Assembly: GCA_041741895.1 (NCBI GenBank)
Contig: JBGSJO010000072.1
Location: forward strand, 1-5,041
DNA length: 5,041 bases
DNA from: Allopontixanthobacter sp041741895
GTDB taxonomy: Bacteria > Pseudomonadota > Alphaproteobacteria > Sphingomonadales > Sphingomonadaceae
Reading direction: 5' to 3'
In this document: positions 1-5,041 of the stretch, piece by piece
Layout of the letters: every line of letters starts with the position of its first letter
Numbering within the stretch: the stretch's first letter is position 1
Translations under genes and position numbers: made by a program
Notes under the pieces: generated by a model
The model's database searches: none
The model's input: the letters and a program-made list of their open reading frames with translations, nothing else
What the model was told of the DNA's origin: nothing

Positions 1-343
1 CGCGATGGCCCGCAATCCGGACAAGGGTTTCGGCGGTATCCTCGGGCCGGGCCAGCTCGGCAGCAGCCTGTCGGAATTAGGTATCGCCCTGCGCGATGAT
101 CCGCAGTTGCAATGGCAAGTGAACCGTTTTGCACGGCGCACGGCAGTGGGTATCGCCACCCGCTATGGCGGGCAGATTGTCCGCCTGGTGTCTGAAACCG
201 TGAAGCGGTGGGACGCGCATACCGTCACCGACCGGATCGAAAGCGCCGTTGGGCGCGATCTGCAATTCATCCGCATCAACGGCACTCTGGTTGGCGGGCT
301 CGTCGGGGTTACGATCCACTTTGTCAGCGGTTTCTTCGCCTGA
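1..343 (+). CDS. DUF445 family membrane protein, C-terminal end (5' partial)
   Basis: The reading frame is open from the left edge (codon phase begins at base 2) to the TGA at 341-343, so the gene starts outside the window. The ATG at base 5 is probably an internal Met, because the family is usually around 400 residues and only about 113 are present. What is visible matches my memory of the DUF445 (YjiN-like) C-terminus: a polar segment with VSETVKRWDAHTVTDRIE, then AVGRDLQFIRINGTLVGGLVG, ending in a hydrophobic stretch (roughly the last 20 residues) that looks like a membrane anchor. The family is a conserved inner-membrane protein of unknown function, so no reaction can be assigned. The stop overlaps the ATG of the downstream acetyltransferase gene by one base, which suggests co-transcription. 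The family call rests on the C-terminal motif only. Confidence 0.75.
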   Translation, partial: AMARNPDKGFGGILGPGQLGSSLSELGIALRDDPQLQWQVNRFARRTAVGIATRYGGQIVRLVSETVKRWDAHTVTDRIESAVGRDLQFIRINGTLVGGLVGVTIHFVSGFFA

Positions 344-870
344 TGGGCTGCGTGATCCAGACGGACAGGCTGGAAATGTACCGGCCCCGGGCCGATGATC
401 TGGAGGTGCTGTTCACCCTGGTGGCACATCCGGAAACGCGCCGTCATCTCGGTCCGACGGAGGCGGGCATGGCAGACAGTTTTGACCGGCTTCTGCGTAA
501 TGCGGGCAGCTGGTCGTTATATGGTTATGGCACTTTTGTTGTCCGGCTGAAGGGGCAGCATGGAATTCTCGGCACCTGCGGGATTTTTCGCTCTTATCGC
601 GAGTTCGGAAAGGGGCTGGACGATGTCCCCGAGGCCGGGTGGATCATAAATGCCGATGATTGGGGCAAGGGCTATGCGCGCGAGGCGATGGAAGCCGCGC
701 TGGCATGGTTCGATGCCGAACATGGTCCGCAGCGAATTGCCTGCATGATCGAGGAAGGGCACGCGCCGTCCCACAATCTCGCACTGTCGCTGGGTTTCAA
801 GCCCTACGGACGCCATGATCCGGACGATGAGGCGACGCAGTTGATCCTGTACGAACGCCTGCCCCTTTAG
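343..870 (+). CDS. GNAT family N-acetyltransferase (RimJ/RimL type)
   Basis: A 175-residue protein with the layout of the Acetyltransf_3 (RimJ/RimL-like) branch of the GNAT superfamily, which moves an acetyl group from acetyl-CoA to an amine. It opens with the typical IQTDRLEMYRP strand (residues 5-15). The acetyl-CoA pyrophosphate-binding loop is at residues 107-115 (WGKGYAREA), preceded by the beta-4 strand EAGWIINADDW. A late Asn (N145) sits before LALSLGF (146-152), the usual end of the fold. The ATG at 343 is chosen because it places the DRL strand at the N-terminus and overlaps the upstream stop as TGATG, typical of translational coupling. No strong Shine-Dalgarno is visible, consistent with coupling. 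The frame is open upstream to 208, but that part lies inside the DUF445 gene and has no family character. The substrate cannot be read from the sequence; it could be a protein N-terminus, an amino acid or a small amine. Confidence 0.85.
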   Translation: MGCVIQTDRLEMYRPRADDLEVLFTLVAHPETRRHLGPTEAGMADSFDRLLRNAGSWSLYGYGTFVVRLKGQHGILGTCGIFRSYREFGKGLDDVPEAGWIINADDWGKGYAREAMEAALAWFDAEHGPQRIACMIEEGHAPSHNLALSLGFKPYGRHDPDDEATQLILYERLPL

Positions 871-909
871 AATTCGGCCTGTGCCGGGCAGAGCAGCCGC
901 CCAGCAAAA

Positions 910-1812
910 TCAAGACGCCATTTTGAAAACCACCGTGCTGCGGTAGTAGGATCTAAGCGGCAGCCCTGCTGCATCCAGCGCCGGTTCGAAACTGGCGCGT
1001 TCCATCAGCCGCTTGCATACGACATCGTCGAATTCTTTGGGGCGGGTCGACTGCTGGATATGACACGATTCGGGTTTCCCCGTTTCGTCCACGATCATGC
1101 GGAATTGGATAATCCCTCGCTGTCCCGTGCGGAGCATTTTGTACGGGTAGTCATCGGAAGTGAGCCAGGTTCCGGGCGAGTTCACCGGCTTGGGCTCGCG
1201 GCTCAGCGTTACATGCCGCGCTACGTCGATACCCCATTGCTTCAGCAGGTCGTCGGTGCAGCCGCGCATTGCGGCAAACGGCTCGGCCATCGGACCAAGA
1301 TCGAAGGTCACATAATGCCGCCGCCCTCGGCTGATGGAGAGCCACGTCACTGCCCGCTCCTGCGCTGCAGCGACTGGCGGAAGTGGATCCTTCTCGCGAG
1401 CTTCGAAATATTGCTCCAGCTGCTTGCCCTTGAGGCCGAACGAGCCTGGGCGGCGTATGCTCATCGACGAGAAGATCAGCGCGGGGCCGAAATCTCCGAA
1501 TTCGCCGACGAAGAAACCCGGTTCCTGGACTTCTTCCTGATCGCCGAATTGCACCTGGAGGGTGAAATCCTCGTCCACCGACTGAAGCGCCTTCGCGGCC
1601 ACCACCAGATTGAACGGGTCCCCAGGGCCGTAGCGTTCGAAATAAACCATCCCGGTATCTGCGCCGCTGCCGAAGGTGCGCCCCAAGCGGCAGCTGTCAT
1701 CGGCATAGTCAAGGTGCCACTGCGAGCCCGGCGCCATCCGCAACGGCTCGGCTGCAACAGCCGAACCCGAATGGGCCAGCGCCGCAAATGACAACAAAAT
1801 TCCGAATCTCAT
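910..1812 (-). CDS. Secreted protein with C-terminal TonB_C domain (often annotated 'energy transducer TonB')
   Basis: A 300-residue protein. The N-terminus is a short Sec signal peptide: an Arg at position 2, a hydrophobic core at 3-13 and a small-residue end SAVAA, with likely cleavage near residue 21 before EPLRM. Residues about 30-205 form a beta-rich region of no named function that includes DYADDSCRLGRTFG (35-48). Residues about 218-300 match a TonB C-terminal domain: YPYKMLRTGQRGIIQFRM, then the VDETGKPESC turn, FDDVVCKRLMERASFEPA and a final VVFKM strand. C41/C185 and C250/C266 are plausible disulfide pairs in the periplasm. Unlike classical TonB, there is no retained membrane anchor and no Pro/Lys-rich periplasm-spanning linker, so a true energy-transducing role is doubtful. 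The ATG at 1812 is supported by the signal peptide and a strong ribosome binding site. The gene lies 54 bp after etfA on the same strand and converges with the acetyltransferase gene. Confidence 0.8.
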   Translation of the reverse strand: MRFGILLSFAALAHSGSAVAAEPLRMAPGSQWHLDYADDSCRLGRTFGSGADTGMVYFERYGPGDPFNLVVAAKALQSVDEDFTLQVQFGDQEEVQEPGFFVGEFGDFGPALIFSSMSIRRPGSFGLKGKQLEQYFEAREKDPLPPVAAAQERAVTWLSISRGRRHYVTFDLGPMAEPFAAMRGCTDDLLKQWGIDVARHVTLSREPKPVNSPGTWLTSDDYPYKMLRTGQRGIIQFRMIVDETGKPESCHIQQSTRPKEFDDVVCKRLMERASFEPALDAAGLPLRSYYRSTVVFKMAS

Positions 1813-1819
1813 CCAATAT

Positions 1820-1826
1820 CCCCCTC
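1820..1826 (-). promoter_or_regulatory. Ribosome binding site of the TonB_C-domain gene
   Basis: On the minus strand this reads GAGGGGG, seven bases before the ATG at 1812. It is a strong purine-rich Shine-Dalgarno, supports the chosen start, and lies three bases downstream of the inverted repeat at 1830-1849. A hairpin forming there could affect ribosome access. Confidence 0.6.
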
Positions 1827-1829
1827 AAC

Positions 1830-1849
1830 TTGCTTGATAAATCAAGCAA
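1830..1849. repeat. 20-bp inverted repeat between etfA and the TonB_C-domain gene
   Basis: Two perfect 9-base arms, TTGCTTGAT (1830-1838) and ATCAAGCAA (1841-1849), flank an AA spacer. The element is AT-rich in a GC-rich setting. It lies 17 bases after the etfA stop and 17 bases before the TonB_C-gene ATG. As RNA it would fold as an 8-bp stem with a four-base loop. No T-run follows on either strand, so it is not a standard intrinsic terminator. A regulator operator, or an mRNA hairpin that protects the etfBA 3' end or modulates translation of the next gene, fits as well. The function is inference. Confidence 0.6.
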
Positions 1850-1866
1850 AGCTCGAGGGCAATCGG

Positions 1867-2799
1867 CTAAAGCTTTTCGGTCAACTCCGGGACGATCTTG
1901 AACAAGTCGCCGACCAGGCCGATGTCCGCGACCTGGAAGATCGGGGCGTCTTCATCCTTGTTGATCGCGATGATCACCTTGGAATCCTTCATGCCCGCCA
2001 GATGCTGGATCGCGCCGGAAATGCCGATCGCGAAATAGGCTTCGGGGGCGACGATCTTGCCGGTCTGGCCGACCTGGTAATCGTTGGGGACATAGCCCGC
2101 ATCCACTGCCGCGCGGCTCGCGCCTACGCCTGCGCCCAGCTTGTCGGCCAGCGGGATGATCACTTCCTGGAAGGTTTCCGCATCCTTCAGCGCGCGGCCG
2201 CCGGATACGATGATCTTCGCGCTGGTCAGTTCGGGGCGCTCGTTCTTGGCGATTTCCGAACTGACGAAGCTGGAAAGGCCCGCGTCGCCGGTACTGGCGA
2301 CCGCCTCGACCGTACCCGAACCGCCGGTGGTATCGGCCTTGTCGAACGCGGTCCCGCGAACGGTGATCACCAGTTTCGAATCGGAGCTGGTAACGGTTGC
2401 GATGGCATTGCCCGCATAGATCGGCCGGGTGAAAGTCTTGTCGCCATCTTCCACCGAAAGAATGTCCGAAATCTGCATCACGTCGAGCAGCGCGGCTACA
2501 CGCGGGGCGATGTTCTTGCCGGTGGTGGTGGCGGGGCAGATGAACGCATCATGGTGGCCCATCAATTCAGCCACCAGCGGCGCGACATTTTCGGCCAGTG
2601 CATGTTCGAAGGCGGCATCGTCAGCCAGGTGGACTTTGCCCACGCCCGCAATTTTGGCCGCTTCGTCCGCCACTGCCGCGCAGCCGGAACCGGCAACCAG
2701 CAGATGCACTTCGCCCAGCTTGCCCGCCGCGGTGACCGCAGCCAGCGTTGCGTCCTTGACGGTCTTGTTGTCGTGTTCGACCCAAACCAGAGTTTTCAT
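1867..2799 (-). CDS. etfA: Electron transfer flavoprotein subunit alpha
   Basis: A 310-residue subunit of the soluble ETF heterodimer. It carries most of the FAD site and relays electrons from acyl-CoA dehydrogenases to ETF:quinone oxidoreductase. The N-terminal domain begins MKTLVWVEHD. The C-terminal FAD domain is nearly identical to the mitochondrial type: SGGRAL near 199-204, GASRAAVDAG at 226-235 (R229 aligns with the flavin-contacting Arg249 of human ETFA), VGQTGKIVAPE at 243-253, and the ETF-alpha signature from YFAIGISG through VIIAIN at 255-280, including H266. The C-terminus DLFKIVPELTEKL is standard. The frame is open to a TTG at 2805, but the ATG at 2799 has AAAGGG eight bases upstream and gives the expected N-terminus. 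The gene follows etfB by 26 bp on the same strand, so it is co-transcribed with it. The sequence fits a canonical ETF linked to beta-oxidation, not a bifurcating FixAB-type one. Confidence 0.97.
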   Translation of the reverse strand: MKTLVWVEHDNKTVKDATLAAVTAAGKLGEVHLLVAGSGCAAVADEAAKIAGVGKVHLADDAAFEHALAENVAPLVAELMGHHDAFICPATTTGKNIAPRVAALLDVMQISDILSVEDGDKTFTRPIYAGNAIATVTSSDSKLVITVRGTAFDKADTTGGSGTVEAVASTGDAGLSSFVSSEIAKNERPELTSAKIIVSGGRALKDAETFQEVIIPLADKLGAGVGASRAAVDAGYVPNDYQVGQTGKIVAPEAYFAIGISGAIQHLAGMKDSKVIIAINKDEDAPIFQVADIGLVGDLFKIVPELTEKL

Positions 2800-2807
2800 A
2801 ATCAAAT

Positions 2808-2813
2808 CCCTTT
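2808..2813 (-). promoter_or_regulatory. Ribosome binding site that fixes the etfA start
   Basis: The minus strand reads AAAGGG, ending eight bases before the ATG at 2799. It lies in the 26-bp etfB-etfA gap. It is too close (two bases) to the TTG codon at 2805, so it favours the ATG start. Confidence 0.6.
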
Positions 2814-2825
2814 CAGCTGGGCCGC

Positions 2826-3572
2826 TTACGCGATCCCCAGAGCTTTCAGCTTGGCAACCATCGCATCGACGTCGGCCACCTTCTCGCCCGCCTTGCGAAC
2901 CGGCGGTTCGGAGACATTGCTGGTGGTCAGGCGCGGCGCGGTGTCGACGCCGTAATCGGCCGGGCTCTTCACATCGAGCGGCTTCTTCTTGGCCTTCATG
3001 ATGTTCGGCAGCGAGGCATAGCGCGGTTCGTTCAAACGAAGATCGGTGGTGACGATGGCGGGCATCGTCAGTTTGACCGTTTCCAGTCCGCCGTCGATTT
3101 CGCGCTTCACGATCACGCTGTCACCGTCGATTTCGACGGTATTGGCAAAGGTGCCCTGAGGACGGCCCATCAGCGCCGCCAGCATCTGGCCGGTCTGATT
3201 GGAATCGTCGTCAATCGCCTGCTTGCCGAGCATGATCAGCCCGGGCTGTTCTTCCTCGGCAATCGCCTTCAGGATCTTGGCGACCGCGAGCGGTTCCACC
3301 AAATCATCCGTTTCCACCAGAATCGCGCGGTCGGCACCCATGGCCAGGGCGGTGCGCAGCGTTTCCTGCGCTTTCGCCGGACCTACGCTGACGGCGATGA
3401 TTTCTTCCGCCTTGCCCGCTTCCTTGATCCGGATCGCTTCTTCGACTGCGATTTCGTCAAACGGGTTCATGCTCATTTTGACATTGGCCAGGTCGACACC
3501 CGAACCATCCGCCTTGACCCGAGGTTTGACGTTGTAATCGATGACCCGTTTTACGGGTACGAGGATTTTCAT
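2826..3572 (-). CDS. etfB: Electron transfer flavoprotein subunit beta
   Basis: A 248-residue subunit that binds AMP structurally and carries the docking loop for acyl-CoA dehydrogenases. Visible features in order: MKILVPVKRV N-terminus; MNPFDEIAVEEA at 35-46; SVGP at 62-65; the AMP-phosphate loop DDDSNQTGQM at 121-130; the ETF-beta signature VKREIDGGLETVKLTMPAIV at 155-174; and the recognition loop LNEPRYASLPNIMKAKKK at 180-197. L188 corresponds to the anchor Leu195 of human ETFB, and K193 and K196 to the Lys residues methylated in mammals. The length is normal for the family. The ATG at 3572 is preceded by a strong Shine-Dalgarno and gives the standard N-terminus. It is the first gene of the etfBA pair. 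A promoter-like sequence and a near-palindrome lie 40-60 bp upstream. sucC is on the same strand 160 bp further upstream. Confidence 0.97.
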   Translation of the reverse strand: MKILVPVKRVIDYNVKPRVKADGSGVDLANVKMSMNPFDEIAVEEAIRIKEAGKAEEIIAVSVGPAKAQETLRTALAMGADRAILVETDDLVEPLAVAKILKAIAEEEQPGLIMLGKQAIDDDSNQTGQMLAALMGRPQGTFANTVEIDGDSVIVKREIDGGLETVKLTMPAIVTTDLRLNEPRYASLPNIMKAKKKPLDVKSPADYGVDTAPRLTTSNVSEPPVRKAGEKVADVDAMVAKLKALGIA

Positions 3573-3578
3573 AAGATA

Positions 3579-3586
3579 CCTTCCTC
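3579..3586 (-). promoter_or_regulatory. Ribosome binding site of etfB
   Basis: The minus strand reads GAGGAAGG, six bases before the etfB ATG at 3572. It is close to the anti-16S consensus and is consistent with high expression of ETF. Confidence 0.65.
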
Positions 3587-3604
3587 TGCAATTTGTGACC
3601 GCGC

Positions 3605-3631
3605 CCTAGCTTGCGCTTACGTAAACGTCAA
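3605..3631 (-). promoter_or_regulatory. Candidate etfBA promoter
   Basis: On the minus strand, TTGACG (3631-3626) matches five of six bases of a sigma-70 type -35 box. Around 15 bases later comes GCTAGG (3610-3605), a weak -10 candidate. Transcription would start near 3598, leaving a leader of about 25 bases that includes the etfB ribosome binding site. The -35 box overlaps the near-palindrome at 3616-3631, an arrangement in which a bound repressor would block polymerase. The -10 match is poor and the spacing short, so only the -35 part is convincing. Confidence 0.35.
3616..3631. promoter_or_regulatory. Candidate LiuR-like (MerR family) operator upstream of etfBA
   Basis: The 16-base site CTTACGTAAACGTCAA is a near-palindrome built on ACGT-AA-ACGT (ACGT at 3619-3622 and 3625-3628). 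It closely resembles the motif I remember for LiuR, the MerR-family regulator of branched-chain amino-acid and fatty-acid degradation genes in Proteobacteria, whose regulons can include etf genes. The site overlaps the candidate -35 box of etfBA. A second GTAAAC follows at 3632-3637, eleven bases after the GTAAAC at 3621. The motif match is from memory, and no regulator gene is in the window. Confidence 0.45.
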
Positions 3632-3732
3632 GTAAACTCGGCCCGTCCTGTTCTATCAATGCGTCAGGCCCGCAGGTGTTTCCAAACCTGTCCCGACCTG
3701 TGGATTTGGGGTCCCGATGTTCCGTTGCGCAG

Positions 3733-4932
3733 TCAGGCCGCCTGCTTCACTTCGGCGACGATCTTCTTCGCGGCATCGCCCAGATCATCGGCGCTGACGA
3801 TGGGGAGGCCGGAAGTGTTGAGGATTTCCTTGCCCTTCTCCACATTCGTGCCTTCCAGACGGACGACCAGCGGCACGGAAAGGTTCACTTCCTTCGCCGC
3901 GGCCACGATCCCGTCGGCGATGATGTCGCATTTCATGATGCCGCCGAAAATGTTGACCAGAATGCCCTCGACCGCCGGGTCCTGCAGGATGATCTTGAAT
4001 GCCGCGGTGACCTTTTCCTTGGTCGCGCCGCCGCCAACATCGAGGAAGTTGGCCGGGAAGGCGCCGTTCAGCTTGATGATGTCCATCGTCGCCATCGCCA
4101 GGCCGGCACCGTTGACCATGCAGCCGATATTGCCGTCCAGCTTGATGTAGGCGAGATCGTATTTGCTCGCTTCGACTTCGGCCGGGTCTTCTTCGGTCTC
4201 GTCGCGCATCGCTTCGACGTCCTTGTGGCGGTAGAGCGCATTGCCGTCGAAGCTCATCTTGGTGTCGAGCACCAGCAAATTGGCATCTTTCGTTTCCACC
4301 AGCGGGTTGATCTCCAGCATTTCGCAATCGAGGTCGGTAAAGGCGGCGTAGAGCTGGCCGGCCAGCTTCTGGCACTGCTTGTTGAGATCGCCAGACAGGT
4401 TCAGCGCGAAGGCCACGGCGCGGCCGTGATGCGGCATGAAGCCCTGCGCGGGATCGATGGTGATGGTGGTAATCTTTTCCGGAGTGTTATGCGCCACATC
4501 CTCGATATCCATGCCGCCTTCGGTCGAAACGACCATCGCCACCTGGCCGCTGGCCCGGTCGACCAGCATGGCGAGGTAATATTCCTCGGCAATGTCGACC
4601 CCGTCGGTGACATACAGCCGGTTGACCTGCTTGCCCTCATCGCCGGTCTGGATGGTAACCAGCGTGTTGCCGAGCATGTCCTTCGCGTCTGCCGCGACAT
4701 CGTCGATGCTTTTCGCCAGGCGCACGCCCCCCTTGGCCTCCGCGCCCAATTCCTTGAATTTGCCCTTGCCGCGGCCGCCCGCGTGAATTTGCGCCTTCAC
4801 CACATACAGCGGCCCGGGCAGCTTTTCGGCGGCTGCCACCGCGTCTTCCACGGTCAGCGCGGCATAGCCGGTGGGGATACCGATGCCGTATTTCGCGAGG
4901 AGTTCCTTGGCTTGATATTCGTGGATATTCAT
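3733..4932 (-). CDS. sucC: Succinyl-CoA synthetase (ADP-forming) subunit beta
   Basis: A 399-residue nucleotide-binding subunit of the TCA-cycle enzyme that converts succinyl-CoA, ADP (or GDP) and phosphate to succinate, CoA and ATP (or GTP). It works with SucD, which carries the phospho-His. Features in order: N-terminus MNIHEYQAKELLAKYGI; an ATP-grasp fold with VKAQIHAGGRGKGK at 45-58; E207-I-N-P210, where N209 with D223 would bind Mg2+; the family signature beginning GNIGCMVNGAGLAMATMD at 267-284; DVGGGATKE at 298-306; VNIFGGIMKCD at 326-336 (phosphate loop); and VRLEGTN at 357-363. The length fits the alphaproteobacterial form, slightly longer than the 388 residues of E. coli. The ATG at 4932 gives the exact family N-terminus; the Shine-Dalgarno (GGA, six bases upstream) is weak. 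The usual partner sucD does not follow: the next gene downstream is etfB, after 160 bp. Confidence 0.97.
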   Translation of the reverse strand: MNIHEYQAKELLAKYGIGIPTGYAALTVEDAVAAAEKLPGPLYVVKAQIHAGGRGKGKFKELGAEAKGGVRLAKSIDDVAADAKDMLGNTLVTIQTGDEGKQVNRLYVTDGVDIAEEYYLAMLVDRASGQVAMVVSTEGGMDIEDVAHNTPEKITTITIDPAQGFMPHHGRAVAFALNLSGDLNKQCQKLAGQLYAAFTDLDCEMLEINPLVETKDANLLVLDTKMSFDGNALYRHKDVEAMRDETEEDPAEVEASKYDLAYIKLDGNIGCMVNGAGLAMATMDIIKLNGAFPANFLDVGGGATKEKVTAAFKIILQDPAVEGILVNIFGGIMKCDIIADGIVAAAKEVNLSVPLVVRLEGTNVEKGKEILNTSGLPIVSADDLGDAAKKIVAEVKQAA

Positions 4933-5041
4933 GAAGCGTCCAATGGTTGAGTTTTTAGGTCAGAAGTTGGGGAGTAAAGCTTTGCTGGCGCATAAGCATG
5001 GATTGAACCGCTTGAAAAGTGCTGCGTCCGCTTCCAACAGC
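4933..5041 (-). other. Upstream region of sucC (to the window edge)
   Basis: These 109 bases precede the sucC ATG, and I recognise no gene in them. Two minus-strand frames are open from the edge, ending at 4955 and in a TGA before it, and the third stays open to the sucC start, but none gives a recognisable C-terminus. A direct repeat TTCAA-GCGG-TTCAA on the minus strand (TTGAA at 5003-5007 and 5012-5016 on the plus strand) could be part of a promoter or regulator site. I see no convincing -35/-10 pair. Confidence 0.3.

Noticed and set aside
208..342. An N-terminal extension of the acetyltransferase to an ATG at 208.
   Set aside because: The extension lies inside the DUF445 gene in another frame, is Arg/His-rich without domain character, and GNAT similarity begins right after the ATG at 343.
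871..909. A bidirectional terminator between the convergent acetyltransferase and TonB_C genes.
   Set aside because: Only a 4-bp stem CGGC-CTGT-GCCG (875-886), or a TGCCC/GGGCA pair with a long loop, can be drawn, and no T-run follows on either strand.
1060..1791. A 243-codon plus-strand open frame opposite the TonB_C-domain gene.
   Set aside because: The minus-strand frame has a signal peptide, a recognisable C-terminal domain and a ribosome binding site; the plus frame has none of these.
1830..1849. An FNR/FixK-type site suggested by the TTGAT...ATCAA arms.
   Set aside because: FNR-family boxes have TTGAT and ATCAA separated by four bases. Here the spacing is two, so the half-sites are out of register.
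2800..2805. A TTG start for etfA two codons upstream.
   Set aside because: The Shine-Dalgarno spacing fits the ATG at 2799 and not the TTG, and the standard family N-terminus is MKTLVWVEHD.
1834..2955. A 373-codon plus-strand open frame opposite etfA and the end of etfB.
   Set aside because: It lies antisense to two clearly recognised genes, its translation has no family character, and long antisense frames are expected in GC-rich coding DNA.
3676..4950. A 424-codon plus-strand open frame opposite sucC.
   Set aside because: Its translation is rich in His, Asp, Val and Arg, as expected from the reverse complement of a GC-rich gene. sucC on the other strand is certain.

Overview
The window is about 60% GC and comes from a chromosomal housekeeping region of a proteobacterium. 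The ETF and SucC sequences are of the alphaproteobacterial/mitochondrial type. The secreted TonB_C-domain protein resembles a family I know mainly from sphingomonads, so Sphingomonadales (Erythrobacter/Novosphingobium-like) is my best guess. That placement is inferred from remembered family features, not from a search.

Layout. Two genes lie on the plus strand at the left: the 3' end of a DUF445 membrane protein (1-343) and a GNAT N-acetyltransferase (343-870) whose start overlaps the preceding stop by one base. After a 39-bp convergent gap, the rest is on the minus strand. In transcription order (right to left) it holds sucC (succinyl-CoA synthetase beta, 4932-3733), a 160-bp gap, etfB (3572-2826), etfA (2799-1867), and a secreted protein with a C-terminal TonB_C domain (1812-910). 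No stretch over 300 bases lacks a gene. I see no tRNA, rRNA, CRISPR, insertion sequence or phage gene.

How the genes work together. EtfA and EtfB form the FAD/AMP-containing heterodimer that takes electrons from acyl-CoA dehydrogenases (fatty-acid and branched-chain amino-acid breakdown) and passes them to the quinone pool through ETF:quinone oxidoreductase, which is not in this window. SucC is one half of the TCA-cycle succinyl-CoA synthetase; its partner sucD is not next to it here. Acyl-CoA oxidation and the TCA cycle are linked metabolically. However, the sucC-etfB gap carries its own promoter-like sequence and a near-palindromic ACGT-AA-ACGT site, so etfBA is probably regulated separately. 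The site resembles the operator I remember for the MerR-family regulator LiuR. The TonB_C-domain gene is preceded by a strong inverted repeat and a strong ribosome binding site.

I found no previously undescribed multi-gene system. The most useful leads are the candidate LiuR-like operator before etfBA, the 20-bp inverted repeat before the TonB_C gene, and the anchorless architecture of that protein.
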